Part shown: piece by piece, positions 34,671 to 42,234 of the stretch | Numbering within the stretch: position 1 is the first letter of the stretch | How the letters are laid out: each line of letters begins with the position of its first letter | Source of the DNA: Alteromonas sp. KUL42 | GTDB lineage: Bacteria; Pseudomonadota; Gammaproteobacteria; Enterobacterales; Alteromonadaceae | Reading direction: 5' to 3' | Assembly: GCF_006538325.1 (NCBI RefSeq) | Contig: NZ_BJKK01000027.1 | Location: 1 to 42,234, forward strand | Length of the DNA stretch: 42,234 nucleotides | Made by a program: the position numbers and the translations under genes | The notes under the pieces: generated by a model | What the model was told of the DNA's origin: nothing | The model's input: the letters and a program-made list of their open reading frames with translations, nothing else | The model's database searches: none

Positions 34671-35409
34671 ACCTATCAGCTATTTGAAAGTACACTTTCA
34701 AAGCAACCTTCACCCAGAAAGGGAGATGGATATCGTCTTGCGAAGTAAATACTCGTTTTTCAGGCACATCAATTTTGGGAAGATCTAAAAATGAAAAAAC
34801 GTTATTTAATGTCTGGTGATGACACTTCAATAACTCACTTTGATCAAGTACCTTAATTGCACTGTCATTAAAACGACAACGCAAACTTCTCAACTGTCGT
34901 TTGTATAACCCTCGAATTAAATAAGACTGATCCCTGTACTTACTTTTAAACTCACTTTTTGGCAACTCCTCATAAAAGCCTTCGAGCCTCTTGGCCTCGC
35001 TAAGGAATGCCTTAATGGGAGAAAAATCTTCTCTACCCTTCAATTTTGACATTGTGTAATGAGAAAGTGCTCTTTCTACAGGATCTCTTAGCATTACAAT
35101 ATGTAAAGCGTCAGGACAAAAGTCAGCACACTGTTCTACAAATAAAGGATGGAGTATTGTAATGGGCGTTGCATCAAGGATGTATTTTTCGCCGCTATAA
35201 TGTTGTAATTTTTCTGCATACTTCTCATGAACAAATTGAGACTTGTCTTGTGCTTTTTGTAATGCAGGATCATCAAAGACATGCGCCTCTTTATTTTTAA
35301 CCAAGCAAATATCAGGGTGTTGTTCCAAAAATGACGCTAACGCGGTCGTACCCGCTTTTTGTACACCGGAAATAAACAAATTTGGCAGTAGAGAGTGAGA
35401 CTTGGACAT
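34669..35409 (-). CDS. Sulfotransferase (heparan-sulfate-type domain)
   Basis: About 246 residues from ATG 35409 (MSKSHSLLPNLFISG). The PAPS loop GVQKAGTT is at 15-22. The 3'-phosphate motif IVMLRDPVERALSHY and the later SEL-type region fit bacterial relatives of heparan sulfate sulfotransferases. An upstream in-frame ATG (35535) would add 42 residues without domain similarity and overlap the divergent gene, so the shorter start is preferred, though its ribosome site is poor. It probably sulfates a surface polysaccharide. It is transcribed toward paralog B and divergently from the GT-B gene at 35527. Confidence 0.8.
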   Translation of the reverse strand: MSKSHSLLPNLFISGVQKAGTTALASFLEQHPDICLVKNKEAHVFDDPALQKAQDKSQFVHEKYAEKLQHYSGEKYILDATPITILHPLFVEQCADFCPDALHIVMLRDPVERALSHYTMSKLKGREDFSPIKAFLSEAKRLEGFYEELPKSEFKSKYRDQSYLIRGLYKRQLRSLRCRFNDSAIKVLDQSELLKCHHQTLNNVFSFLDLPKIDVPEKRVFTSQDDIHLPFWVKVALKVYFQIADR

Positions 35410-35526
35410 ATAATTATGACAATTTTTTTTGCTAGTATAACAACTAGATTTCAAAATGTACTCAACAGCCATTGAGCTTTGTTTTTGATCGCGCCAAATT
35501 TCAATTCTAAGAAGAGCTTTATTTAA

Positions 35527-36444
35527 ATGCCCCATAAATCAATATCATTTCACCGCCAATACCTCGGATATACTGGGGGGCATCAAAAAGTTAGAGACTA
35601 TTTAGATCATTTTTGCAGTATGAACTTTTCTCCCATGCTTTATCTTGAAGGGCAGGCCAGCACAAAAAAGGATCTATTTTCAGGTATCAGTAATGTGGAG
35701 TATCAAACCCATTACCAACCAGAAAAAGCAAGTATTGCGTTTCTAGCAGGAATGGACTGGCAGCCTTATTTAGCAAGTAGCGCTAAGCACTCTCTTATTT
35801 TCAACTTAATTCAACATGTAAGACATGGAGATAAAAATGAACAGCTATTTGAGTTTTTAGCTCAACCAGCCGTGCGACTATGCGTGTCCAATTCAGTTAA
35901 ACAAGCTATCGAGCCATTTTCTAATGGTCCTTGTCATGTAGTTAAAATTGGAACTTCACTTCCCACCTTAAAAGTAAAGAAGCAACATTCTTTATATATT
36001 CTCGCTAATAAGCAACCAGATTTAGGGCAAGACATTTATGAATGGGCAATAAAGAAAGGTATTTCTACGAAACTTCAGACAACGAAAGAAGAAAGAATTG
36101 AGACACTGAAAGGAATGGCTTCATCACATGTTACCTTGTCGCTGCCGAATAAATCAGAGGGATTCTACCTGCCAGGTATAGAATCGATGTTTTATAGCGA
36201 CATGGCCGTCGTTCCATACTGCGTTGCCAATAAAGAATACTACTCTCCTCGCGCTAACCTTATTATTCCCACATATACTGAAGAAGCGATAAAGGAGAGT
36301 ATAATTCAGGCACTAAATATGAATTCACCATCTTTACTAATAAAGAAGTGGGTTGGTAGACGCATCGCCAAACAATATTCTCTTGAGAGTGAAAGGCGTA
36401 TTCTCTCCGGCATTGTCAGAAACTACACTGCAAAATTCGGCTAA
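35527..36444 (+). CDS. Putative GT-B (GT4-like) glycosyltransferase
   Basis: A 305-residue protein without signal or membrane segment. The N-terminal YLGYTGGHQKVRDYLDHF resembles the glycine loop of GT-B enzymes. The C-terminal part has SLPNKSEGFYLPGIESMFYS, matching the acidic donor-binding region (E-G-F-x-L-P-x-I-E) of GT4-like transferases, then VVPYCVANKEY. It is shorter than usual GT4 proteins (about 360-400). It converges with the large sulfotransferase gene with only 6 bases between stops, leaving no space for a classical terminator. Confidence 0.62.
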   Translation: MPHKSISFHRQYLGYTGGHQKVRDYLDHFCSMNFSPMLYLEGQASTKKDLFSGISNVEYQTHYQPEKASIAFLAGMDWQPYLASSAKHSLIFNLIQHVRHGDKNEQLFEFLAQPAVRLCVSNSVKQAIEPFSNGPCHVVKIGTSLPTLKVKKQHSLYILANKQPDLGQDIYEWAIKKGISTKLQTTKEERIETLKGMASSHVTLSLPNKSEGFYLPGIESMFYSDMAVVPYCVANKEYYSPRANLIIPTYTEEAIKESIIQALNMNSPSLLIKKWVGRRIAKQYSLESERRILSGIVRNYTAKFG

Positions 36445-36450
36445 ACATCC

Positions 36451-38085
36451 TTACCCGCGAAAGAAGCCCTTACTCCTTGCCCACAGTAAACTTAATTTCG
36501 ACGGCTTAAGTTTTTCTGCCCAATCATTTTTTTCATGACCTTGAGCTTGCTTGTATAAAGTTAATGCCAGTAGAGGCTTTTCTCTTTTTAACAAGCTAAG
36601 AACTTTATTAAAATCTATTAAGATATCGTCTTCTTTACAGAATGGAGATGGTTTAAAACTCTCAAGTAACTTCTTCAGCTTATTAATGTCGAGTTGAGGA
36701 TTACTCAACACAATTGATTCAACCGAGCTCTCAAGCTCCCTTTTCAAGCGTTCTATCTCATTGGGCGATATCAACGAAAAATTAGGTTTATCTTCACTAA
36801 CCTTTTGTAGAAAGAAATCTAATTGTTTTAGAGCATCTTGATCAGCGATTCTGTTTGCTTTTCTCATAAGCTCTAATGCACCAGCAGAAAATTGTGTGTT
36901 TAATTTGCGAGAGACCGCAGGCACATCAATAAACTGAGGGATACATGCTCTAAAATCTGTATAAAGAGTGCCTCCTTCAAATGTCGCTTCGCTGAAATAG
37001 CGATAAGTAATTGTAACCCCAAATTCCATCGCCATTTCCGAAACTATTTTTAGGTGATTGAAATCTATTTTTTGAGGTAGCTTAAAAGCGCTAGTGTGGC
37101 CATGCCGCTTTACTTCTTGGTGGTAATTTGATTCGACACTCGGTATCGGGTGTCGAACATAAAAAATATAGTTAGCGCTAGGAAGGCGAGTGAAAAACCA
37201 AGGTAAATAATAGAAAAAATGCTCAGAAGATAGTAACAGCAAGTTGTAACTACTACAGTTAAAACTACTTACCATACTTTTTGCTTTTTGATCATCAAAG
37301 TACTGGTTTCTATCTGTATCAGCAGAGATAATTTGATCAAAATTTCCTGAGCTAACATCATTAATATCAGTACCATGTTTAGGGTAGTCGATACCTTTTT
37401 CACTCAATTCTGTAACAGATTGATTCAACCATAACTGTAGCGCTGATGTACCCGTTTTAGGCGGACCTAGATGAACATAAAGCTGTTTCGATGCGGCAAT
37501 GTCTAATTTAACTTTTTGCAAGTATGTATGCCACTTTTCTTCAAAAATTAGCTTGGCCCGTTCATAAAGCAATATATCGTCTCGATATAGACTATTTATC
37601 TCGTTTAATGTTTTCTCATCAAGCTCGAAAGTATCTTTCTTGTCGATTAATGCGCCATACGGGATTCTATAATACTCTCCACCACACCAACCTTCTAAAA
37701 GTAAGACAGCTTTGAAAAAGGCCTCTGTTATTGCTACGTAGCCAAGAGATGAGAGCTCTACCCCTGCCAAGACACGTGAATAAAAATTGACACGCTGTGG
37801 TTCCGCATAGAACGCCTCAAATGTTTGATTAAAATCAGGGGTTGCCTTAAATGCACGATATGAATCTATTAAACGAGTAATGGGGTGGGATAACATGAGA
37901 CCGACATTCTCAGTATCAAACTCTTCGAACTTAGATAAGAACGCTGACGAGTGCGTCAGAATAGTTAATTCATTACTTTGACGATTATAGTTTGAATACA
38001 AACTTGCGAGCTTGGAAGCCCCCGAGTTCGGAAGTGCTATCAAGCACTTAGCATTCATTTCTTTCATTAATTCCGCTATTTCCAT
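36451..38085 (-). CDS. Two-domain sulfotransferase-like protein
   Basis: About 544 residues from ATG 38085 (an adjacent TTG is at 38088). The second domain is a recognisable sulfotransferase: VHLGPPKTGTSALQLWL with the PAPS loop near 209-215, and FYVRHPIPSVESNYHQ as the 3'-phosphate site. The first 190 residues look like a degenerate sulfotransferase domain: LPNSGASKLASLY replaces the normal K-[TS]-G-T loop, and LMLSHPITRLIDSYRAFK mimics the R-x-P motif. The C-terminal 130 residues are helical. It may be a duplicated enzyme with one catalytic and one acceptor-binding or scaffolding half; that split of roles is inference. Confidence 0.65.
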   Translation of the reverse strand: MEIAELMKEMNAKCLIALPNSGASKLASLYSNYNRQSNELTILTHSSAFLSKFEEFDTENVGLMLSHPITRLIDSYRAFKATPDFNQTFEAFYAEPQRVNFYSRVLAGVELSSLGYVAITEAFFKAVLLLEGWCGGEYYRIPYGALIDKKDTFELDEKTLNEINSLYRDDILLYERAKLIFEEKWHTYLQKVKLDIAASKQLYVHLGPPKTGTSALQLWLNQSVTELSEKGIDYPKHGTDINDVSSGNFDQIISADTDRNQYFDDQKAKSMVSSFNCSSYNLLLLSSEHFFYYLPWFFTRLPSANYIFYVRHPIPSVESNYHQEVKRHGHTSAFKLPQKIDFNHLKIVSEMAMEFGVTITYRYFSEATFEGGTLYTDFRACIPQFIDVPAVSRKLNTQFSAGALELMRKANRIADQDALKQLDFFLQKVSEDKPNFSLISPNEIERLKRELESSVESIVLSNPQLDINKLKKLLESFKPSPFCKEDDILIDFNKVLSLLKREKPLLALTLYKQAQGHEKNDWAEKLKPSKLSLLWARSKGFFRG

Positions 38086-38153
38086 CAATCAGCTGAAAAA
38101 GGATTTCTATGCTGATATGTCGAGCTAATTTTACAGTGAGCAAAGGTTGTTAT

Positions 38154-39227
38154 TCAGTCTTCAGATAAAATTTGTTGAACTTCACTTAACGTAACACCTT
38201 TGAGGAGGCGTTTTAAGAGCACTTTATCTTTGCTGTTCGCGTGAGAAATAGCCTTTAAGCACGCTGTATAACGCAAAAGCACATGCTCCCGCGCTACAGA
38301 CAAAAACTGCTGCATGCTAACACTTTCAAGACGCTTTCGCATATAGTAATCGTATTTTTGATACTTTACTTTGTTCTGTGCTACACGCTGAGTTTTATCA
38401 GGAGGTAAAAACCCAGTTCGGTTATTTTTAAAAACTGAGGTGGCTTTATCACCTATTGGTCGCCCCCTTATTAACATAGCGATATACTCTCGTTCTGAGC
38501 GATTCATTCGATGTAATATAAAAGCGCGCTCATTGCTTTCACGTATACATGTACGTGAGCGCTCGCTGCCTTTACTTTCAAACAATGAACCGTCTGCAAA
38601 GCGTTGTAATAAATCGTCATCTAAGCAGTTGTGAGGATTCATCTTAGCTATTTTCAAATGAGATCTGACTAGGGTTTTCACTTGCTCTTTCAATTCAACA
38701 CATATTGTCGATTCTAACGCTCGAGAGAACTCTGTTTGTTTCTCCACTTTGTTCTTCCACTGAAATGACAAAGTATCAAACTTAGGCAAACTGTTGCAGA
38801 CTTTGATAATCGAATCGTCTAAATCTACAGGAACCCAAAACTCGTCAATATCTAGAAACATTACAGCATCACAATCTTTTCCAGAACTAGCTAACGACTT
38901 CTTATATATTTCAATTTGCGGTGAGTTTGACGGCCTCTCAAATGCTTCATCAGCGTTGTAAAAATTGACAGGCAACCCTTTCAGCAAAGGAATAAGCTCT
39001 TCCGTGTTATCTGAGCACTGATTAAAATAGATGTCTATCTCACAGAAACCAAAATACAAATGATGAAAGATCCATTCCGGTAAATATGCAGCTTCGTTGC
39101 GTGCGACTGCAACTAACTTTATTTTTTCGATGTTCCTTTTTCGCTTTGTTGTATATACGAAATCACGATATAGATGTTTTAAAAGCCGAAGACTACGACT
39201 CATCATTAGTGGAGAAAATTTGGTCAT
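38154..39227 (-). CDS. Glycosyltransferase family 2-like (PF13704 type)
   Basis: A 357-residue protein. After about 35 basic residues comes KIKLVAVARNEAAYLPEWIFHHLYFGF, the start of the Glyco_tranf_2_4 / GT92-like fold. IDIYFNQCSDNT and the metal-binding MFLDIDEFW (D-x-D) follow. Its C-terminal third is charged and unassigned. Several Met codons (positions 1, 8 and 9) could be the start. It sits 68 bases downstream-to-upstream of the two-domain sulfotransferase on the same strand and 48 bases from the next sulfotransferase, suggesting one leftward operon of three genes. Confidence 0.7.
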   Translation of the reverse strand: MTKFSPLMMSRSLRLLKHLYRDFVYTTKRKRNIEKIKLVAVARNEAAYLPEWIFHHLYFGFCEIDIYFNQCSDNTEELIPLLKGLPVNFYNADEAFERPSNSPQIEIYKKSLASSGKDCDAVMFLDIDEFWVPVDLDDSIIKVCNSLPKFDTLSFQWKNKVEKQTEFSRALESTICVELKEQVKTLVRSHLKIAKMNPHNCLDDDLLQRFADGSLFESKGSERSRTCIRESNERAFILHRMNRSEREYIAMLIRGRPIGDKATSVFKNNRTGFLPPDKTQRVAQNKVKYQKYDYYMRKRLESVSMQQFLSVAREHVLLRYTACLKAISHANSKDKVLLKRLLKGVTLSEVQQILSED

Positions 39228-39275
39228 GTATTTATCACTAAATAATACTCTCTACTACTGGTCACAGAGTAATTA

Positions 39276-40127
39276 CTAAAATCCTTTTGTAAGGAGTTTC
39301 GCATCATGAGTATTGAGGTATCTCTTAGCATATTTCACTGCACTTTCGGCAAAAGTATATTTTACTTTTTCTATTGTGCTGGCGTCATAAATGAAATGCC
39401 TAGGTAGTTTAAGAAAGGCAGGGGTGATGTTGTTCTCTATTTTTTCTCTCGCTCCCAAATCTAATTCAAAGGAAAGCAAAGACAAAAAGTCAGTAACAAT
39501 ATCTCGAGAAAGCAATGAATCTTTATTATAAACCTTGGTAATTATGTTATCACGACCCAACAGCGGCTCCCAAAAATCATTGATGTTTGAGAAATAATCA
39601 AACTGTCTAGTAGGAGCGTTGTTTATCCAATCTTTTGCATCAATACCAGGGTTGAAGTAACGCTCAGTAAAGCGATGCCTTGCCAACTCAATTATCTCGT
39701 TATCACCCGAACAGAGATCTCGATAAAACGATTTATCACTATCCTCTATGTACTGAAGAAATGCCGATTCAAGTATGTCGAAATGATTTCTCACGTAGTA
39801 AATGACGTATACATTGAACGTCTGTGCAAGTTCGCTAAAAAACTGAAATTTATAATCATTTTGTTGCGAAAAATGGCGCATATTCGGTAGGCCAGTTTCT
39901 GAACTGATAACAAAATTACTTACGTTACATTGGGTGATTTCTTGAAGCAGTAAATCGTACGTGTCGTGATTAGCACTATAGAGAGTATGATGACCACCAT
40001 CTGGGGCCCTAGCAGTTTTCGCATACGCAAAGTTGCGGTTATCTTTACAGGCATTAACCATAAACTTCTGTATCGCAGAAGTTCCGGTCTTACCATGACC
40101 AATGTGAAAAATAACCCTTTTAGACAC
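39276..40127 (-). CDS. Sulfotransferase-like protein
   Basis: A 283-residue protein whose N-terminus IFHIGHGKTGTSAIQKF (residues 6-22) is the PAPS loop. YYVRNHFDILESAFLQYI (Arg113) is the 3'-phosphate site. It lacks signal and membrane segments. GTG at 40127 is supported by AAAGG about 5 bases upstream. It is the first gene of the leftward three-gene set. By the same motifs it belongs to the group of the 36451-38085 second domain rather than the heparan-type gene at 34669. The acceptor is unknown. Confidence 0.72.
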   Translation of the reverse strand: MSKRVIFHIGHGKTGTSAIQKFMVNACKDNRNFAYAKTARAPDGGHHTLYSANHDTYDLLLQEITQCNVSNFVISSETGLPNMRHFSQQNDYKFQFFSELAQTFNVYVIYYVRNHFDILESAFLQYIEDSDKSFYRDLCSGDNEIIELARHRFTERYFNPGIDAKDWINNAPTRQFDYFSNINDFWEPLLGRDNIITKVYNKDSLLSRDIVTDFLSLLSFELDLGAREKIENNITPAFLKLPRHFIYDASTIEKVKYTFAESAVKYAKRYLNTHDAKLLTKGF

Positions 40128-40259
40128 GAATACCTTTGCTTTTTTAATTACCTACAAAGTGACAGATTGTAACATTTAAAAATAGCACCGTCTTAACCCT
40201 TGAGTAAACATGTACATAAAAAGCCGTGCGGGGGTTCACACCATATATAATTCACTACT

Positions 40260-40335
40260 CTAGGGCCTGTTTACCTTTGTTCGTTTTTGTCCCCAACTCT
40301 GCTGGGGAGCATGAAAAAAGCTTAACATGCTCTAG
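40260..40335. repeat. 76-bp MITE/REP-like element with CTAGRGC-TGTT ends
   Basis: The element begins CTAGGGCCTGTTTACCTTTG and ends AACATGCTCTAG, so its 12-base termini are imperfect inverted repeats. It holds an internal hairpin (TCCCCA/TGGGGA, 40290-40308). It lies in the 219-base gap between the chemotaxis gene and the sulfotransferase. The same end sequence recurs at 31590-31621 (reverse) and 42029-42060. Confidence 0.6.
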
Positions 40336-40346
40336 TTAAGTTGAAA

Positions 40347-41936
40347 TTACACTTTATTGATATCAGCTTTATAACCAATGCGAAACCCACCCCAATGCTT
40401 TCCGTTCACATAGATCGGCGCAGAAAGGTCATGCATTATCTCTCCAGTATCTCTCTTATATGTTTGCAACAAGAATGACTGAGTGCTTTTTCCGCACCTT
40501 GCCCCTGTATGATCACTGAAAATACGCTTCGTGCGGTTATTTGCTAAGTCCGTTTCGTAGTTTCCGGTTAAAGGCTGGCTAAACTTCTTATTATGTGTAG
40601 GGAAGTACCCATTTCTATCTACCGCTCCCGCATAAATTATAAAATCGTTATTATCCAAAATTGGTTCTTGTATCGCAGGTAAGTGCTTATCAGTAAAGGT
40701 ATCAAATTCACTAGAATGTTTTTGAGGGTTCGTATTTGAGATTGGCTTATATGTGAAGTTAAACAGAGCCGACTCTTTAATATCACCTTTTTCGATCGCT
40801 TTGGAAAAAAGCTCGCCTATTCGATTTGCTGTCGTTATAGCAATATCTCTCACATGGCTATTTCTATCTTGAACATTAAAATCTTGTAGAAGACGAAATA
40901 TATCTTCGGCCTGTTCACTTAAAGCAAAGGCTTGCTTAGAAACATCAGAGAGATCAGCTTCAAGTTTTGATGTGGTTGTATGTAACTGTAGTACGTTTGA
41001 GCTCATACCCGTGCTGTGTTCGGTATAGTGCTCAACCATAGAATGCATTTCGTTCATTGCTTCTCTAGCGTGAGTAGACAAAGTGCTTGATTGATTAATA
41101 GCATCTTCACTTTCAATCAATAATGTATTCATCCCCTCACTTGAAGTGAGTACGGCTTCCATCGTTGATACAGCTTTTGCGCTACTGTTGTTCATTTCCT
41201 GCAGTAGATTCTCAATACCCGATGTAGCATCAGTCGTTTTCTTAGCAAGTTCGCGTACTTCATCAGCAACCACCGCAAAGCCACGTCCTTGATCACCCGC
41301 ACGAGCTGCTTCTATTGCAGCGTTCAATGCCAACATGTTGGTTTGGTCAGCCAACTGATTAATGGTGTTGGTTATATTACTTATTCCTTCAGCACGTGCT
41401 TTAAGCACACTCAAAGCCTCTGAAGAAGCACCGATATTCTTTACTAACTGCTGCTGTTGTTTGAGCACTTCTTTTACAGACTTACTTCCCAGTTGCGTTT
41501 TTTCATCAGACTCATTCATAGTAACAGTAGCGCTCTTTGCTAGGCTATCTAATTGAGTGCTATTCCCTTCCAATTGCTGTAGGCGACTCGACATCTCACC
41601 GATGTTTGATACTTGTTCGTTAAATGCTTTTGAAAGCTGTTCGAGAAAAAATGAAATAGATGCGCCACCAATTGCAATATGACTTGAAGCTTTACTTATA
41701 TTATTCGCTGATGTGGGTGAGTTAAGTTTTTGAGGTACTTCATTATTAGCTGCGATTATTGGTGTCGTTTCACGACTGAAAACGAAATAACTTACTGAAC
41801 TAATCAAAATGAAAGATACAGAACCAATTACCAATGGGTTTATTGAAAAAAAAGCTAAAAAGCCAGCAAAAACACCAGCAAACAATCCGAGAAAAAGACA
41901 CTTTATCATTTTATAATTCACATTATTTTTACACAT
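40347..41936 (-). CDS. Methyl-accepting chemotaxis protein with C-terminal sensor-like region
   Basis: A 529-residue receptor. Two close transmembrane helices (about 11-30 and 34-53) leave almost no periplasmic domain. The helical signalling domain contains the highly conserved tip NMLALNAAIEAARAGDQG and GRGFAVVADEVRELA, which binds CheW/CheA. After it (about 370-529) comes a globular region with NGYFPTHNKKFSQPLTGN, RIFSDHTGARC, LLQTYKRDTGE and HWGGFRIGY, which resembles a Cache/PAS-like sensor placed at the cytoplasmic C-terminus. It thus probably senses an internal or membrane-permeant signal. The first ATG is uncertain (Met1 or Met10). It is not evidently part of the surface-coat island. 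Confidence 0.88.
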   Translation of the reverse strand: MCKNNVNYKMIKCLFLGLFAGVFAGFLAFFSINPLVIGSVSFILISSVSYFVFSRETTPIIAANNEVPQKLNSPTSANNISKASSHIAIGGASISFFLEQLSKAFNEQVSNIGEMSSRLQQLEGNSTQLDSLAKSATVTMNESDEKTQLGSKSVKEVLKQQQQLVKNIGASSEALSVLKARAEGISNITNTINQLADQTNMLALNAAIEAARAGDQGRGFAVVADEVRELAKKTTDATSGIENLLQEMNNSSAKAVSTMEAVLTSSEGMNTLLIESEDAINQSSTLSTHAREAMNEMHSMVEHYTEHSTGMSSNVLQLHTTTSKLEADLSDVSKQAFALSEQAEDIFRLLQDFNVQDRNSHVRDIAITTANRIGELFSKAIEKGDIKESALFNFTYKPISNTNPQKHSSEFDTFTDKHLPAIQEPILDNNDFIIYAGAVDRNGYFPTHNKKFSQPLTGNYETDLANNRTKRIFSDHTGARCGKSTQSFLLQTYKRDTGEIMHDLSAPIYVNGKHWGGFRIGYKADINKV

Positions 41937-42028
41937 TTAAAACTGTAGTGTGATTTTCGCAATTTTGCTATACGCGAATAGTAGTAATCTTAGTGGGAAA
42001 ATTTTTTGTATCTTAATAAATTTATGTG

Positions 42029-42082
42029 TAGAGCCTGTTGACCTTTGCGGTACGTTTTTGCGGCAAAGGTCAACACGCTCTA
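42029..42082. repeat. Near-perfect 20-bp inverted repeat (repeat-family member)
   Basis: Arms TAGAGCCTGTTGACCTTTGC (42029-42048) and its complement (42063-42082) pair at 19 of 20 positions around a 14-base loop. The end matches the 40260 and 31621 repeats. It could be a folded MITE-like unit or a hairpin in an mRNA. No gene was seen from 41937 to the window end. Confidence 0.65.
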
Positions 42083-42206
42083 ATCTTAACGAAAATCAGT
42101 CGCCAAAAAAAATAGGCAACTACGGATGAGTTTTGCTATTACCGTCTGTGATTTATTTATTAGTTTGATTTGTATGCTTTGCTGCTTTATTTTCTTTAAA
42201 CACAGT

Positions 42207-42234
42207 AAAAAAGCCCCTGTCGTCAGACAGGGGC
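42207..42234 (-). terminator. Terminator of a minus-strand gene beyond the window
   Basis: A 9-bp stem GCCCCTGTC/GACAGGGGC (42213-42221 / 42226-42234) with a 4-base loop. On the minus strand it is followed by six U (complement of the A-run 42207-42212). It should end a leftward transcript entering from the right edge. Confidence 0.85.

Noticed and set aside
35410..35535. Longer sulfotransferase N-terminus from ATG 35535
   Set aside because: The extra 42 residues have no family similarity, would overlap the divergent gene start at 35527, and move the PAPS loop far from the N-terminus.

Overview
The window looks like the chromosome of a marine gammaproteobacterium of the Alteromonas / Pseudoalteromonas type. 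This is inferred from the enterobacterial-style block murB-birA-coaX-thrU-tyrU-glyT-thrT-tufB at the left edge, moderate A+T content and a large repertoire of surface-glycan and sulfotransferase genes. No rRNA operon, prophage, CRISPR array or intact transposase was seen.

Layout. (1) 1-3503, minus strand: housekeeping block reading murB, birA, coaX, four tRNAs and the 5' end of a tuf gene, with a clear promoter in front of the tRNAs. (2) 3656-6740, minus: a protein with an HxRxGD fucosyltransferase-like motif and a multi-spanning GT-C/TMTC-like glycosyltransferase with TPRs. (3) 6865-16709: a complete-looking type II secretion (T2SS) machine split into two divergent operons. GspL-, GspM- and GspC-like genes and a lipoprotein secretin run leftward; gspE-F-G-H-I-J-K run rightward. 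(4) 17077-18876: one codon-optimised, secreted, acidic 599-residue protein with a strong promoter, a leader of about 190 nt and a strong terminator. It is the best candidate for an S-layer or other very abundant exoprotein and an obvious candidate substrate of the adjacent machine. (5) 18944-28659, plus: a glycan modification and assembly cluster (sulfotransferase, GT2, GT4, two tandem pyruvyltransferase-family paralogs, a sulfotransferase-TPR-RgpF fusion, and a GT61). The last two are each broken by one extra base in a homopolymer. (6) 28682-34618: two full-length paralogous secreted proteins with calcium-binding-type Asp-rich repeats and six 46-residue FG-GAP/VCBS-like repeats. (7) 34669-40127: more sulfotransferases and glycosyltransferases in mixed orientation. 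(8) 40347-41936, minus: a methyl-accepting chemotaxis protein with a C-terminal sensor-like region.

Reading of the whole: regions 2-7 look like an accessory surface-coat island next to the conserved murB-tuf block. The T2SS variant would export the abundant coat protein and perhaps the two Ca-binding repeat proteins. The surrounding enzymes would build or decorate an acidic (sulfated, pyruvylated) glycan that could anchor the coat or be attached to it. That functional link is inference from proximity, codon bias and family knowledge. No Wzx, Wzy, Wza or initiating transferase is visible, so the glycan backbone must be exported by genes elsewhere. A short repeat family with ends CTAGRGCCTGTT occurs three times in the non-coding gaps on the right.
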